Assembly: GCF_014656545.1 (NCBI RefSeq)
Contig: NZ_BNDS01000022.1
Location: forward strand, 1 to 64,000
Source: Neobacillus kokaensis
Lineage (GTDB): Bacteria > Bacillota > Bacilli > Bacillales > Cytobacillaceae
DNA length: 64,000 nt
Reading direction: 5' to 3'
A model generated the notes under the pieces. It was not told the origin of the DNA. It saw only the letters and a list, made by a program, of their open reading frames with translations, and searched no databases. Positions 46,128-54,700 of this stretch are shown one piece after another. The translations under genes were made by a program, and so were the position numbers. Positions within the stretch are counted from its first letter, which is position 1, and every line of letters begins with the position of its first letter.

Positions 46128-46930
46128 GCTCTATCCACATAATTTGTGAAGATGCCGTCTACGTTCCAGTTAATTAGCTTTATCATATCGGTTTCGTTGT
46201 TGACAGTCCAGCAATGGACGAGGAGACCGTGTTGGTGAGCAGTTTCAATGAATTTTTGATTTATTTTGGTATAGTTTGGGCCGACTCCATCAGCATAGGA
46301 GGCAATTTTTGCAAGGTCAATATTCCAAGGATTATCTGTCAACTGAACCAATATAAGTTCAGAGGATTTATTACGTAAGTATTTTAAGGTGTCCTCATGA
46401 AAGGATTCAATAATTACCTGTCCGTGTACTCCAAGAGTACCTATTAGCTGGTGGGCATTCAAAAATCTCAGTAATTTATCAGCCATTTCCGAATATTGCT
46501 GTGTCTTTTTTAGCTCAATATAATAATTGACGGATCCACCGAATTTCCCAATCACTTCTTCTAACGTTAGAATGGTTTGTCCGCGGTAATACGGCTTTGC
46601 TTTATCAGGGAAATTCTGATTAAATCGTGAACCGGCATCAAGCTGCTTAATTTCTGAAAGTGTAAGTGAATTAACCTTCCCTTGCCCGTTTGTTGTTCGA
46701 TCAACAGTGTCGTCATGAATAGCAATCAGCTGTTTGTCTTTTGTCATATGTATATCCAATTCCAAATAGTCTGCCCCTTGGTCTAAGGCGAGTTGATAGG
46801 CGGCCATGGTATGCTCAGGGGCCTGACCGGAGGCTCCACGGTGTGCTATAATAACAAATTTCCCCACACCGGCAGCCGTTACAGAAGAAGGACCTATAAT
46901 TATACACATTAGAAAGAAAAAAAGCCGCAT
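46088..46930 (-). CDS. secreted glycerophosphodiester phosphodiesterase 2
   Basis: ATG 46930 with GGTGAT seven bases upstream is preferred to an upstream in-frame ATG at 46945. Signal peptide about 1-20, then a GDPD barrel with HRGASGQAPEHT, ELDIHMTKD and IHDDTVDRTTNG. It has the same domain organisation as GDPD 1, but the sequences differ, so the duplication is old. The last about 14 residues after NYVD are encoded by dispersed repeat sequence and are unlikely to be part of the fold. Confidence 0.88.
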   Translation of the reverse strand: MRLFFFLMCIIIGPSSVTAAGVGKFVIIAHRGASGQAPEHTMAAYQLALDQGADYLELDIHMTKDKQLIAIHDDTVDRTTNGQGKVNSLTLSEIKQLDAGSRFNQNFPDKAKPYYRGQTILTLEEVIGKFGGSVNYYIELKKTQQYSEMADKLLRFLNAHQLIGTLGVHGQVIIESFHEDTLKYLRNKSSELILVQLTDNPWNIDLAKIASYADGVGPNYTKINQKFIETAHQHGLLVHCWTVNNETDMIKLINWNVDGIFTNYVDRARIIGTVFPFHFQ

Positions 46931-47035
46931 ACTTATCATCACCATTCACATTATTTAGCGGTATTTTTCCCAATGAACGCAGATTATATAATGAAGCCCG
47001 GTGACATCCAAGGGTTTTCCACAAATTTCAATTAG

Positions 47036-47070
47036 AGGACGGTTAGCCATGAATGAAACAGAAGAACCTC
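47036..47070. repeat. dispersed 'GTCCC'-type repeat, composite copy
   Basis: GAGGACGGTTAGCC is followed by GAAACAGAAGAACC, the two ends of the repeat family in opposite order. It lies between GDPD 2 and the DUF2071 gene. Confidence 0.4.
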
Positions 47071-47083
47071 ATTAACTTTTTAG

Positions 47084-47818
47084 TCAACACAGTCTTTTTA
47101 TATTGGAAATAATAGATTCAACTCCTTCAGAATAATGGAGGATGGGGTGTGTTTGCGGGAGGTGGATGTTGAACGGAAGGGCCATGGTGTTTTGCTGGAT
47201 TTCTGCTTCGGCTTTTTGGAGTGGCCATGGATGATGGCCAATCTCTGCACTATAGATTTGCTGCCGGCCATCGACGCTGAAAAGGCGGTATCGCTCGGTC
47301 AACCAGTAATCAAAAGTTTCCTTGCCGGCAAAATAAACCCCCGGTGAAGCCATAAAATTTCCGTTGAACTGAACAGAAAAAGCGCCTTTCCGGTCATTTC
47401 GTAAGCTGTTGTAATGATACCCCCCAAGATGATCTTTCTGACACATAATTTGTGAATAATAATAAGGCAGCCGGTACCATTTCTTTGCCACCGTATAAGT
47501 AACCCAGTGCGGAGCATCTAATGAGAGAAAATAAACGCCAGGACGGCCATTATATCTGACATAGGTTCGGACATTGATCTCCGGAAATTTTGCGAACAAC
47601 GGCAGCCCCGGAACTCCACGAAGGTAAATTCCATCCATCATAAAAACAATGATGCCAAGCCATGCATACCGCTCAAATGTATCAATCTGCAGCGGTTTTG
47701 GCACAAAAGGGCGAAGGGACTCAACTGGGAGGGGCCAATGAGCAAATAACAGGTTTTTCCATGATTGCTTCATGATCCATTTACTTGTTATAGAAGAGGG
47801 CTGCTGCGAGACATTCAT
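47084..47818 (-). CDS. DUF2071 (YqjF-like) protein
   Basis: ATG 47818 lies 7 bases after AAGGAGG; an upstream ATG at 47836 includes that ribosome binding site and is rejected. The 244-aa product has the family pattern LLFAHWPLPVESLRPFVP and FPEINVRTYVRYNGRPGVYF. The family is related to acetoacetate-decarboxylase-like folds but its function is unknown. Confidence 0.85.
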   Translation of the reverse strand: MNVSQQPSSITSKWIMKQSWKNLLFAHWPLPVESLRPFVPKPLQIDTFERYAWLGIIVFMMDGIYLRGVPGLPLFAKFPEINVRTYVRYNGRPGVYFLSLDAPHWVTYTVAKKWYRLPYYYSQIMCQKDHLGGYHYNSLRNDRKGAFSVQFNGNFMASPGVYFAGKETFDYWLTERYRLFSVDGRQQIYSAEIGHHPWPLQKAEAEIQQNTMALPFNIHLPQTHPILHYSEGVESIISNIKRLC

Positions 47819-47876
47819 GAAAAAATCCTCCTTCATTTCCCAAAAGATTTTAAAGGATAATCGATATTTAACTCTC

Positions 47877-48974
47877 TCATTTTTTATCTAAACTTTTTCG
47901 TACCCAAATTGTAAGCAGTAAAAGCAGCGGGATTCCTATCAGCAGCGGCAGTTCCACTATATATGGGAGTATTTCCTGTCTAAACCGGCCATATTCTTGT
48001 TTGTATTCACCCATGAAGAAGGTGGAGATAAAGACAATGGATGCCGCCGGGATAATCATCAGCCGATAGCTTTTTATCTTAAAAATATCGGTGAGACCGA
48101 TTACGACTGCATAAAAATAAAGGCTAATTTTGATAAAGAAGCCTACCACAAACGTACCAACGACAATCGAGTCGATTCGTTGAATAAAATTTGCGACATT
48201 GATTTTTCCAACCATACTAAGGAGCGGAATATCTGTTGTATCTGTTCCAAAAGGACCAATGACTGAAATAATCAAGAAAAACGTCCAACTAAGACTTAAA
48301 CCGCTGAGGAATAAAGCAGCCAAACCTGTCCACCTGGCTAATTCAGGTTTATTGAGGTGAGGAAGAATCATAAGAAATAGAAAGATTTCTCCAAATGGGA
48401 AGGAGAAGGCCAAAGGGAATGCATCTTTTAAGACCGGCAGCCAGCCATTTTCGAGAACCGGCTGAAGGTTTTTCAATTGTATTATTCCCGAAGCTATGAC
48501 ACTCAAATTGCCGGTTAAACCAAAAATAAACATCCAAATTAATAATATTTCTGCTGTTCTTCCTAAGACTTCAATGCCTAAATAGCAGCCATAAGAAACA
48601 AGCAGAAGCATGATTAAACAAACTATTGCTATGGGGGTTTCCGATAAAATATGGGTGGTAATGGTATCCCCTAAATGACGTGTGGCTATAGAGGTTATAT
48701 AAATAAAATAGCTGACATAAATAAGTGATAATGGCACGCCAATATATGGACTAAATACTTTTGCTAAAATTCCTGTTAAAGGAAGAGTAGGATTGTGATT
48801 ATAAATTTTGGTATAAACAAAGAAATAGAGAATAAGACTGCCTAACATTCCAATAAAAATAGATATCCATGCATCTTGCCCAGCTTTTGGCGTCAAGGTA
48901 GTTACAATAGAACTTAGTATGAATAAAAACATGAGAGAAAACATTTGTTTTTGATCGATCTTTGTTTTTTTCAT
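47877..48974 (-). CDS. spore germination permease, GerB-type (copy 1)
   Basis: This 365-aa protein has about 10 membrane helices and is of the spore-permease (APC superfamily) family; it opens with KIDQKQMFSLMFLFILSS and contains PKAGQDAWIS and LGRTAEILLIW. GerB subunits bind the germinant in the spore inner membrane together with A and C subunits. It is divergent from the A subunit at 49186 and separated from it by 211 bp, instead of following it. A second B gene is at 50844-51950. Confidence 0.88.
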   Translation of the reverse strand: MKKTKIDQKQMFSLMFLFILSSIVTTLTPKAGQDAWISIFIGMLGSLILYFFVYTKIYNHNPTLPLTGILAKVFSPYIGVPLSLIYVSYFIYITSIATRHLGDTITTHILSETPIAIVCLIMLLLVSYGCYLGIEVLGRTAEILLIWMFIFGLTGNLSVIASGIIQLKNLQPVLENGWLPVLKDAFPLAFSFPFGEIFLFLMILPHLNKPELARWTGLAALFLSGLSLSWTFFLIISVIGPFGTDTTDIPLLSMVGKINVANFIQRIDSIVVGTFVVGFFIKISLYFYAVVIGLTDIFKIKSYRLMIIPAASIVFISTFFMGEYKQEYGRFRQEILPYIVELPLLIGIPLLLLLTIWVRKSLDKK

Positions 48975-49185
48975 ATAGTGGAAATCCTTCCTGCTAATAC
49001 AATGCTTTCCTTATACCCATTTTTAACATTTACCTTCTTCCTTAAACGTCATCTTTGTTTCAATACATCAAAGATATATTTGTTGTTTTTTATTTTGTAA
49101 TCAACCTCATTCATTATTTTAGGGATATAGCCTGTTAAAGTGGAAATAATAACCTCAAATCATACTTGAATAAGAGGGATCCTGG

Positions 49186-50811
49186 TTGAACTTTTTTAAA
49201 AATAAAGAGAAACAGACGATCAAAGACAAGTTGGAAGATTTGCAGAGAAAAGCTAGAGGGCAAGCTGAGCAGCAAACTAAAACAATCGTAGGTTCTAACG
49301 CCATTCTTGTAAATTTACATGAGAACCTGTTTAAGGTAAGGGAAACACTAGGAAATAGTGACGATATTATCATTAGGGAAATCAGGATTGGAAACGAAGG
49401 GAGAGTCAAAGGCTGTCTCCTTTATATTGATGGTTTGATTGATAGTCAAGCAAACCATAACTTTATTATGGAATCGTTAATGCTTAATTTACGAACGACA
49501 GATATGGAAGCAGCACAGGAGTCAACCGGGCTGTCTCTCTTACAGTATTTAAAAGAAATGGTCTTAACGGTAGGGGATATTCAGGATATTACGGACTTTT
49601 CAGCTTTAATAGACTCCCTTTTAACAGCAAAAGTTATTCTTTTATTTGATGGATATGTAGAAGGCTTTGCCATTGAGATGAAAGGAGCTAAAGAACGGTC
49701 AGTTGAGGAGCCTACGACGGAAACTACGATTAGGGGTCCTCGTGAGGGATTTACAGAGAATTTACGTGTCAATACCTCATTAATACGGAAAAAAATAAAA
49801 GACCCTAACCTGTGGATTGAATCAAAGAAGATAGGCAAGGTTACAAAAACAAATGTTTCTATTATGTATATAAAAGGAATCGTCAATGATAAAGTGGTCG
49901 AAGAGGTCCGTCGGCGTTTAGATGGTATTAAAATTGACAGTATATTAGAATCTGGCTATATAGAAGAGTTAATTCAGGATAAGACGTGGACCCCTTTTCC
50001 GACCATGTATCATTCTGAACGGCCGGATACGATTACTGCTGATCTTTTGGAGGGACGAATAGCGATACTTATAGAGGGGACTCCATTTGTGATGACTGTC
50101 CCCGTCGTATTTCCGCAATTTTTGCAGTCACCCGAGGATTATTATAATAGGACAGATATCACCACACTGCTTCGGTTTTTACGGTATCTTGGTTTTTTTA
50201 TTGCTTTGCTTGCTCCGTCATTATATGTGGCAGTTACTACTTTTCATCAGGAAATGCTGCCAACGCAATTACTTATTTCTCTTGCTGCCCAGCGAGAGGG
50301 CGTACCATTTCCGGCCTTTATCGAGGCGCTTGCGATGGAGGTTACCTTTGAAATTTTGCGAGAAGCTGGTCTTCGAATGCCTCGCGCGATCGGGCAGGCA
50401 GTATCGATTGTGGGAACATTAGTTGTTGGAACAGCTGCAGTCGATGCAGGTTTTGCCTCTGCAGCCATGGTGATTGTGGTGGCAATCACAGCGATTTCAA
50501 GTTTTATTGTCAGCAATTATGAATTGGCGATTGCCATTCGAATGCTGCGATTTCCGTTCATGGCCCTTGCCGCTTCATTCGGCTTATTTGGCATTATTGT
50601 CGGATTAATTGCGATGATTCTTCATTTATGCAGCTTACGTTCATTTGGGGTCCCCTATATGGCTCCATTTGCCCCATTTATTCTCGATGATCAAAAGGAT
50701 GCGATTGTTCGTTTTCCGCGCTGGGCGTTGTTTTCGCGACCGCGGCTTATTGGCAAAAACAATCTGATCCGTGAGGATACTCCGTCTCCGAAACCGGAAA
50801 ATAGAAAATAG
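49186..50811 (+). CDS. spore germination receptor subunit A (GerA-type)
   Basis: TTG 49186 follows AAGAGGG. In this 541-aa protein the N-terminal soluble domain (about 1-270) is followed by membrane segments (about 300-500). Typical motifs are SLMLNLRTTD, EGRIAILIEGTPFVMTVPVVFPQF, SPEDYYNRT and the ending VRFPRWALFSRPR. It partners with B and C subunits in the spore inner membrane to sense germinants. The B genes are on the opposite strand on both sides, and the C gene starts 1.65 kb downstream. Confidence 0.9.
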   Translation: MNFFKNKEKQTIKDKLEDLQRKARGQAEQQTKTIVGSNAILVNLHENLFKVRETLGNSDDIIIREIRIGNEGRVKGCLLYIDGLIDSQANHNFIMESLMLNLRTTDMEAAQESTGLSLLQYLKEMVLTVGDIQDITDFSALIDSLLTAKVILLFDGYVEGFAIEMKGAKERSVEEPTTETTIRGPREGFTENLRVNTSLIRKKIKDPNLWIESKKIGKVTKTNVSIMYIKGIVNDKVVEEVRRRLDGIKIDSILESGYIEELIQDKTWTPFPTMYHSERPDTITADLLEGRIAILIEGTPFVMTVPVVFPQFLQSPEDYYNRTDITTLLRFLRYLGFFIALLAPSLYVAVTTFHQEMLPTQLLISLAAQREGVPFPAFIEALAMEVTFEILREAGLRMPRAIGQAVSIVGTLVVGTAAVDAGFASAAMVIVVAITAISSFIVSNYELAIAIRMLRFPFMALAASFGLFGIIVGLIAMILHLCSLRSFGVPYMAPFAPFILDDQKDAIVRFPRWALFSRPRLIGKNNLIREDTPSPKPENRK

Positions 50812-50851
50812 TGAAGCTGCCCTCATCTTTAGTGGCATCTTCACTATTTTT
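50807..50851. terminator. bidirectional terminator between converging gerA and gerB copy 2
   Basis: AATAGTGAAG pairs with CTTCACTATT and a second short helix (CTGCC/GGCAT) lies inside. TTTTT follows on the plus strand and an A/T-rich end on the minus strand. The two reading frames end 33 bp apart. Confidence 0.8.
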
Positions 50852-51950
50852 GTTGTTTATTTCGTTGGAAGTTCTTCTTTGAATACTGAACGGCAAGAAG
50901 GAGAATAGGAAGACCTAGTCCATATGTTGAAACGAGTAAAGGCCATATATCAGTATTAAAAGTTTCTGCTGCGACTGTATTGGGGTTAACTAGTAGTGAC
51001 AGCAAAACAAGAATCATTCCTAAGGGCAGTGTCAAGGGAAGGTAATCATTTAATTTCAATGTTTGCGCTAGACCTATAACTGCTGCAAAGAAATAAAATA
51101 CCATTTTAAAATAAAGAGTGATAAACCACATTGCTGCCATGATTGCTTCTATTCGCTGCAAAAAATTCTCTAGATTAATCATCCTTGCTAAGGCATAGCT
51201 GGGATATAATTGGTGTGCGCTAAGAGTAGAACCTACAACTAATATGGTTAAAATAATTAAACAAAGTAAAATAGTGCCGCTAATAAGAATGCTGATATAA
51301 AAATTTTTTTCAGCCTTTTTTGGTTGATTAACCGATGCGGGGAAAACCATTAATAATACAACTAATGGCAAAGAAAAATAACATATATACAGAAAGGCTG
51401 CCTTTATTATGGGTTTGCCCGATTCAAAGATAGGCTGGATGTTCTCCAGCTCAACTTTAGGCAATAATGTGATGACAAGTATTATAAAAAGAACCATAAA
51501 ACAAATAAATAGAATCTCTGCTGAACGTGCTAAGGTTTCAAGTCCAAGACGAACTCCCATAATGACAATGATGGCAAAAAGAATTTGGAGCGCTGCATTC
51601 GGTGTCTCAGGCAAAATTTGGATTGTTAAAAAATCTCCAACATCTGCGAGCATTAATGCAGATGAATAAAATGCAAAGAAGATAAAACAAAGCGAGACAA
51701 TTCTGCCAATCCATTTGCCAAGAATTTTTTCATTCAACTCGACAAGTGTTAATTGTGGAAACATTTTGGTGATAGTGATGTATAAAAAAACTAAAATAAA
51801 ACTGATTCCCGTGCCTAAGATAGCACCGATCCACGCATCTTGCTTGGCTGCCTGAGTCATTCCCCCAGGAATGGTCAATATAGTTGAACCCACTGAAAAG
51901 AAGATTACAATTAATGCAAATTGCCGTGCGCTTATTTTAACGGTATTCAC
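50844..51950 (-). CDS. spore germination permease, GerB-type (copy 2)
   Basis: This 368-aa spore-permease protein begins VKISARQFALIVIFFSVGS and carries AKQDAWIGAILG and LETLARSAEILFI. It is similar in layout to copy 1 (47877-48974) but clearly diverged. It lies 67 bp downstream of the small D-like gene and is probably co-transcribed with it. Its 3' end meets gerA head-on. Confidence 0.88.
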   Translation of the reverse strand: MNTVKISARQFALIVIFFSVGSTILTIPGGMTQAAKQDAWIGAILGTGISFILVFLYITITKMFPQLTLVELNEKILGKWIGRIVSLCFIFFAFYSSALMLADVGDFLTIQILPETPNAALQILFAIIVIMGVRLGLETLARSAEILFICFMVLFIILVITLLPKVELENIQPIFESGKPIIKAAFLYICYFSLPLVVLLMVFPASVNQPKKAEKNFYISILISGTILLCLIILTILVVGSTLSAHQLYPSYALARMINLENFLQRIEAIMAAMWFITLYFKMVFYFFAAVIGLAQTLKLNDYLPLTLPLGMILVLLSLLVNPNTVAAETFNTDIWPLLVSTYGLGLPILLLAVQYSKKNFQRNKQQK

Positions 51951-52017
51951 TTATTTCAACATCCCATCAAAGGCTCAGGCCTTTTGTTTAGTGAGAATCC
52001 AAAGGGGCCAGGTTAGA

Positions 52018-52284
52018 TTACTTAATCCAATATTTTAGCAGTTCACTAAGCGGCTTATAAATAGTGGTAAGTCCATTTCGCGGATTAGGAATATTTAATT
52101 GTAAGCTTATAGCAATCCCCAGCCCTATCGCAAATAGAAGGAGAAATGAAAAGGCCCATGCTTCTCTTTTAAGTTTTTTCCTTTTAAGATAAGGTACTTC
52201 CTTTATTACTATGATTAACGCTGTCACTAAGACTCCTGCAATCCCCAGCACTTTTATTACTCCTTTAAGGAAATCCTGAATCAT
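52018..52284 (-). CDS. small two-helix membrane protein, likely germination receptor D-type subunit
   Basis: The 88-aa protein has two hydrophobic helices (about 9-27 and 43-62) with a basic loop between (LKRKKLKREAW). Small two-helix proteins are encoded next to many Bacillus germinant-receptor operons and modulate their activity (D subunits, e.g. GerKD). Location between gerB copy 2 and gerC, on the B strand, fits that role. The assignment rests on size, topology and neighbours. Confidence 0.6.
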   Translation of the reverse strand: MIQDFLKGVIKVLGIAGVLVTALIIVIKEVPYLKRKKLKREAWAFSFLLLFAIGLGIAISLQLNIPNPRNGLTTIYKPLSELLKYWIK

Positions 52285-52465
52285 CTCCTATATTATTCAC
52301 CATTCCATATAGGGAATAAACCTAGTAGATTTGTGATATTTGAATGGATTTTCAGTGAATAAATCATTTTTAATAATCTTCACTATTTAGTGCTTTATCC
52401 GCGTAAGGAATCCAGTTTTTGGGGAGTATAAAACGTAAAGAAATCTAAAGAAACAGGTGTAGTAA

Positions 52466-53671
52466 ATGAAACGATTCCTCCTGATCTTCCTTGCTTTATA
52501 CCTTGTAATTCTTCTTACGGGCTGCTGGAACAGGAAAGAACTCAATGAACTTGCCATCGTGGTGGGAATGGGGATTGATAAAGCAGATGAGCAATATATA
52601 GTAACAGCTCAAGTCGTAAATCCAGGGGAGATTGCTGCTAAGGATGGGGGAGGCGGAAAAGTTCCAGTGGTTGTTTTTCAAGAGAAAGGGGAAACCATAT
52701 TTGAGGCGATTAGAAGGATTACAACCGTTTCGCCAAGAAAACTCTATTTTTCCCATCTGCGGTTTTTAGTATATGGGGAAGAAGTAGCCCGAGAAGGAAT
52801 TGGTGAGACTTTAGACTCTTTAACAAGAGACCAGGAATTACGAACAGATTTTTATATAACTGTTGCAAAAGGTGCAAAAGGGGGAGATATTTTAAAAGTG
52901 CTAACGGCTTTAGAAAAAATTCCCGTTAACCAGCTTTATGATTCCCTTGAGGCATCTCTCAGAAACTGGGCGCCAACTGTTACGGTTACATTAGATAAGC
53001 TAATTACAGAGTTAATAAGCGATGGTATGAATGCCAAATTAACCGGAATTACCTTAATTGGCGATGAGGAGGAGGGGGAAGTGCTGGACAATGTCCAACG
53101 AACGATACCCCACACAAAATTAAAGTACCAAGACATCGCTGTTTTTAAAGGAGACAGGCTGGTTGGCTGGTTAAATGAAGCAGAAAGCAAAGGTCTTAAT
53201 GATGCATTAGGAAATGTGAAAAGTACAATCGTTGAGGTTCCCTGTCCGGAAAAAGGGTTGGCTGGCATTGAAATAGTCAGGACAAAGTCGAAAATTAAAA
53301 CTGAGCTGTCAAAAGGTAAACCAAAAGGATTCGTTAAATTCGAGGCGGAAGCAAATGTGGGAAATGTTCAGTGTAAGACGCTTGATTTAACAAACCCAAA
53401 AACCATTCGTGACTTAGAAACAAAAACTGAAAATGAAATCAAAGGGGCGATTCAAGCTGCGCTAAAAGTTGCTCAAGATGATTATCAAGCAGACATCTTC
53501 GGTTTTGGCGAAGCCCTCCACCGCTCCAATCCTGATTACTGGAAAAAAGTAAAGAATAATTGGAAACAACAACATTTTAAAGATTTGCCAGTAGAGTTAA
53601 ATATTAAAGTAAAGATTCGCCGGATTGGAACGATTAAAAATTCTCCTATAAATAAAATAAATACAAATTAG
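52466..53671 (+). CDS. spore germination receptor lipoprotein, GerC-type
   Basis: This 401-aa protein has the lipobox LLTGC with the family-typical GCWNRKELNELAIVVGMGID right after it. A later motif SPRKLYFSHLRFLVYGEE and a C-terminal domain of mixed beta strands are as in GerAC/GerKC. The lipoprotein sits on the outer face of the inner spore membrane with the A and B subunits. It is separated from gerA by the convergent B and D genes and needs its own promoter. Confidence 0.9.
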   Translation: MKRFLLIFLALYLVILLTGCWNRKELNELAIVVGMGIDKADEQYIVTAQVVNPGEIAAKDGGGGKVPVVVFQEKGETIFEAIRRITTVSPRKLYFSHLRFLVYGEEVAREGIGETLDSLTRDQELRTDFYITVAKGAKGGDILKVLTALEKIPVNQLYDSLEASLRNWAPTVTVTLDKLITELISDGMNAKLTGITLIGDEEEGEVLDNVQRTIPHTKLKYQDIAVFKGDRLVGWLNEAESKGLNDALGNVKSTIVEVPCPEKGLAGIEIVRTKSKIKTELSKGKPKGFVKFEAEANVGNVQCKTLDLTNPKTIRDLETKTENEIKGAIQAALKVAQDDYQADIFGFGEALHRSNPDYWKKVKNNWKQQHFKDLPVELNIKVKIRRIGTIKNSPINKINTN

Positions 53672-53752
53672 TATATAGGAGTCTTTTTCATGGCATATAC
53701 TCCTCTTGGCAGTTTATACACGGTCAGCCTAGAGGAGTGATAGCCATGCCGT

Positions 53753-54619
53753 CTAAGATTTTTTGTGCAATTCAAAATACCTTATCAGCAAATAGGACAC
53801 CCATTTACAATGGGGATGTCTGCGGATGTTCTCGATTAGACCTTTAACGACCGCCGGCGGAAACATTGGTTCGAGCAGTTCGCCCTTTAGCAGCATCAAT
53901 GATTCTTTTTCAATCGAATCTTTCATTTCTTCCATTTTACTTTCGATCAAAGGTAAAATCTGTTCTTTCGCGGTCGTCAGGTCTCCAGGCTGGTTGAATT
54001 TAATCATTTCCACCAGGTCTTCCGTCACAAATGGTACGGTCGTATGTCTTGCCAGCAGATTTGTTTTTTCTACAAGCGACTCCGCCAAGCGCTTCAAATC
54101 TAATGGAACATTATAAAACACAAATAACTGGGAGTATGTATTCATAAAGCCCTTAATGCCATACATCAAATCATATTTTGTTTCCTTGACCGCATTGCCA
54201 TACAAGCGTTCAATCATAGAAAGAATCGCTTCCGAAATCAATTTGTCATAGTGCTGCATTTTCAAAATCAACTCTTCATTGAACGTATGTGATTGTTCCT
54301 TCATGAGCACTTTGGCAAAATCAGAATGCTTATAAAAAGACTGATAAATTGAATAGTAAAATTGGAATAAAAGGTCCTCGTTTTTGGCATTCCTGACTAT
54401 GTAGTCAATATCTGCTGTTATCTGCATCATAAAATGATCAATTAAGGCTAAAATCAATTCATCCTTTGATTTAAACGATAGGTAAAAGGCGCCTTTGGAG
54501 ATCCCGCAATGGTCTGTAATTTGCTGTACGGAGGTAGCTTCAAATCCCTGCTTTGCAAAAAGCTCCAGCGCCGTCTCCATAATTAATTGCTTTTTAGACA
54601 TTTCTTTATCCGCTCCCAT
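53753..54619 (-). CDS. TetR-family repressor, YerO-like
   Basis: This 288-aa protein has an N-terminal TetR helix-turn-helix (ALELFAKQGFEATSVQQITDHCGISKGAFYLSFKSKDEL). The start is ATG 54619 or ATG 54601 (MSKKQL); neither has a strong ribosome binding site, and the second matches the usual YerO start better. It is divergent from the RND pump gene, with an 18-bp operator between the two. It presumably represses the pump until a lipophilic or peptide antibiotic binds it. Confidence 0.85.
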   Translation of the reverse strand: MGADKEMSKKQLIMETALELFAKQGFEATSVQQITDHCGISKGAFYLSFKSKDELILALIDHFMMQITADIDYIVRNAKNEDLLFQFYYSIYQSFYKHSDFAKVLMKEQSHTFNEELILKMQHYDKLISEAILSMIERLYGNAVKETKYDLMYGIKGFMNTYSQLFVFYNVPLDLKRLAESLVEKTNLLARHTTVPFVTEDLVEMIKFNQPGDLTTAKEQILPLIESKMEEMKDSIEKESLMLLKGELLEPMFPPAVVKGLIENIRRHPHCKWVSYLLIRYFELHKKS

Positions 54620-54628
54620 TGTCTTTTG

Positions 54629-54657
54629 TTGACAAATGACTAACTGGTCATTAGTAT
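54629..54657 (+). promoter_or_regulatory. SigA promoter with TetR operator for the RND pump
   Basis: TTGACA (54629-54634) and TAGTAT (54652-54657) are 17 bp apart. The inverted repeat AATGAC-N6-GTCATT (54635-54652) fills the spacer exactly, so a bound repressor would block polymerase. The operator also lies close to the start of the divergent repressor gene, allowing self-control. Confidence 0.75.
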
Positions 54658-54700
54658 AAATAGTTGAGTTGAATTCGTCAAATTAAGGGCAGGTGTCATC

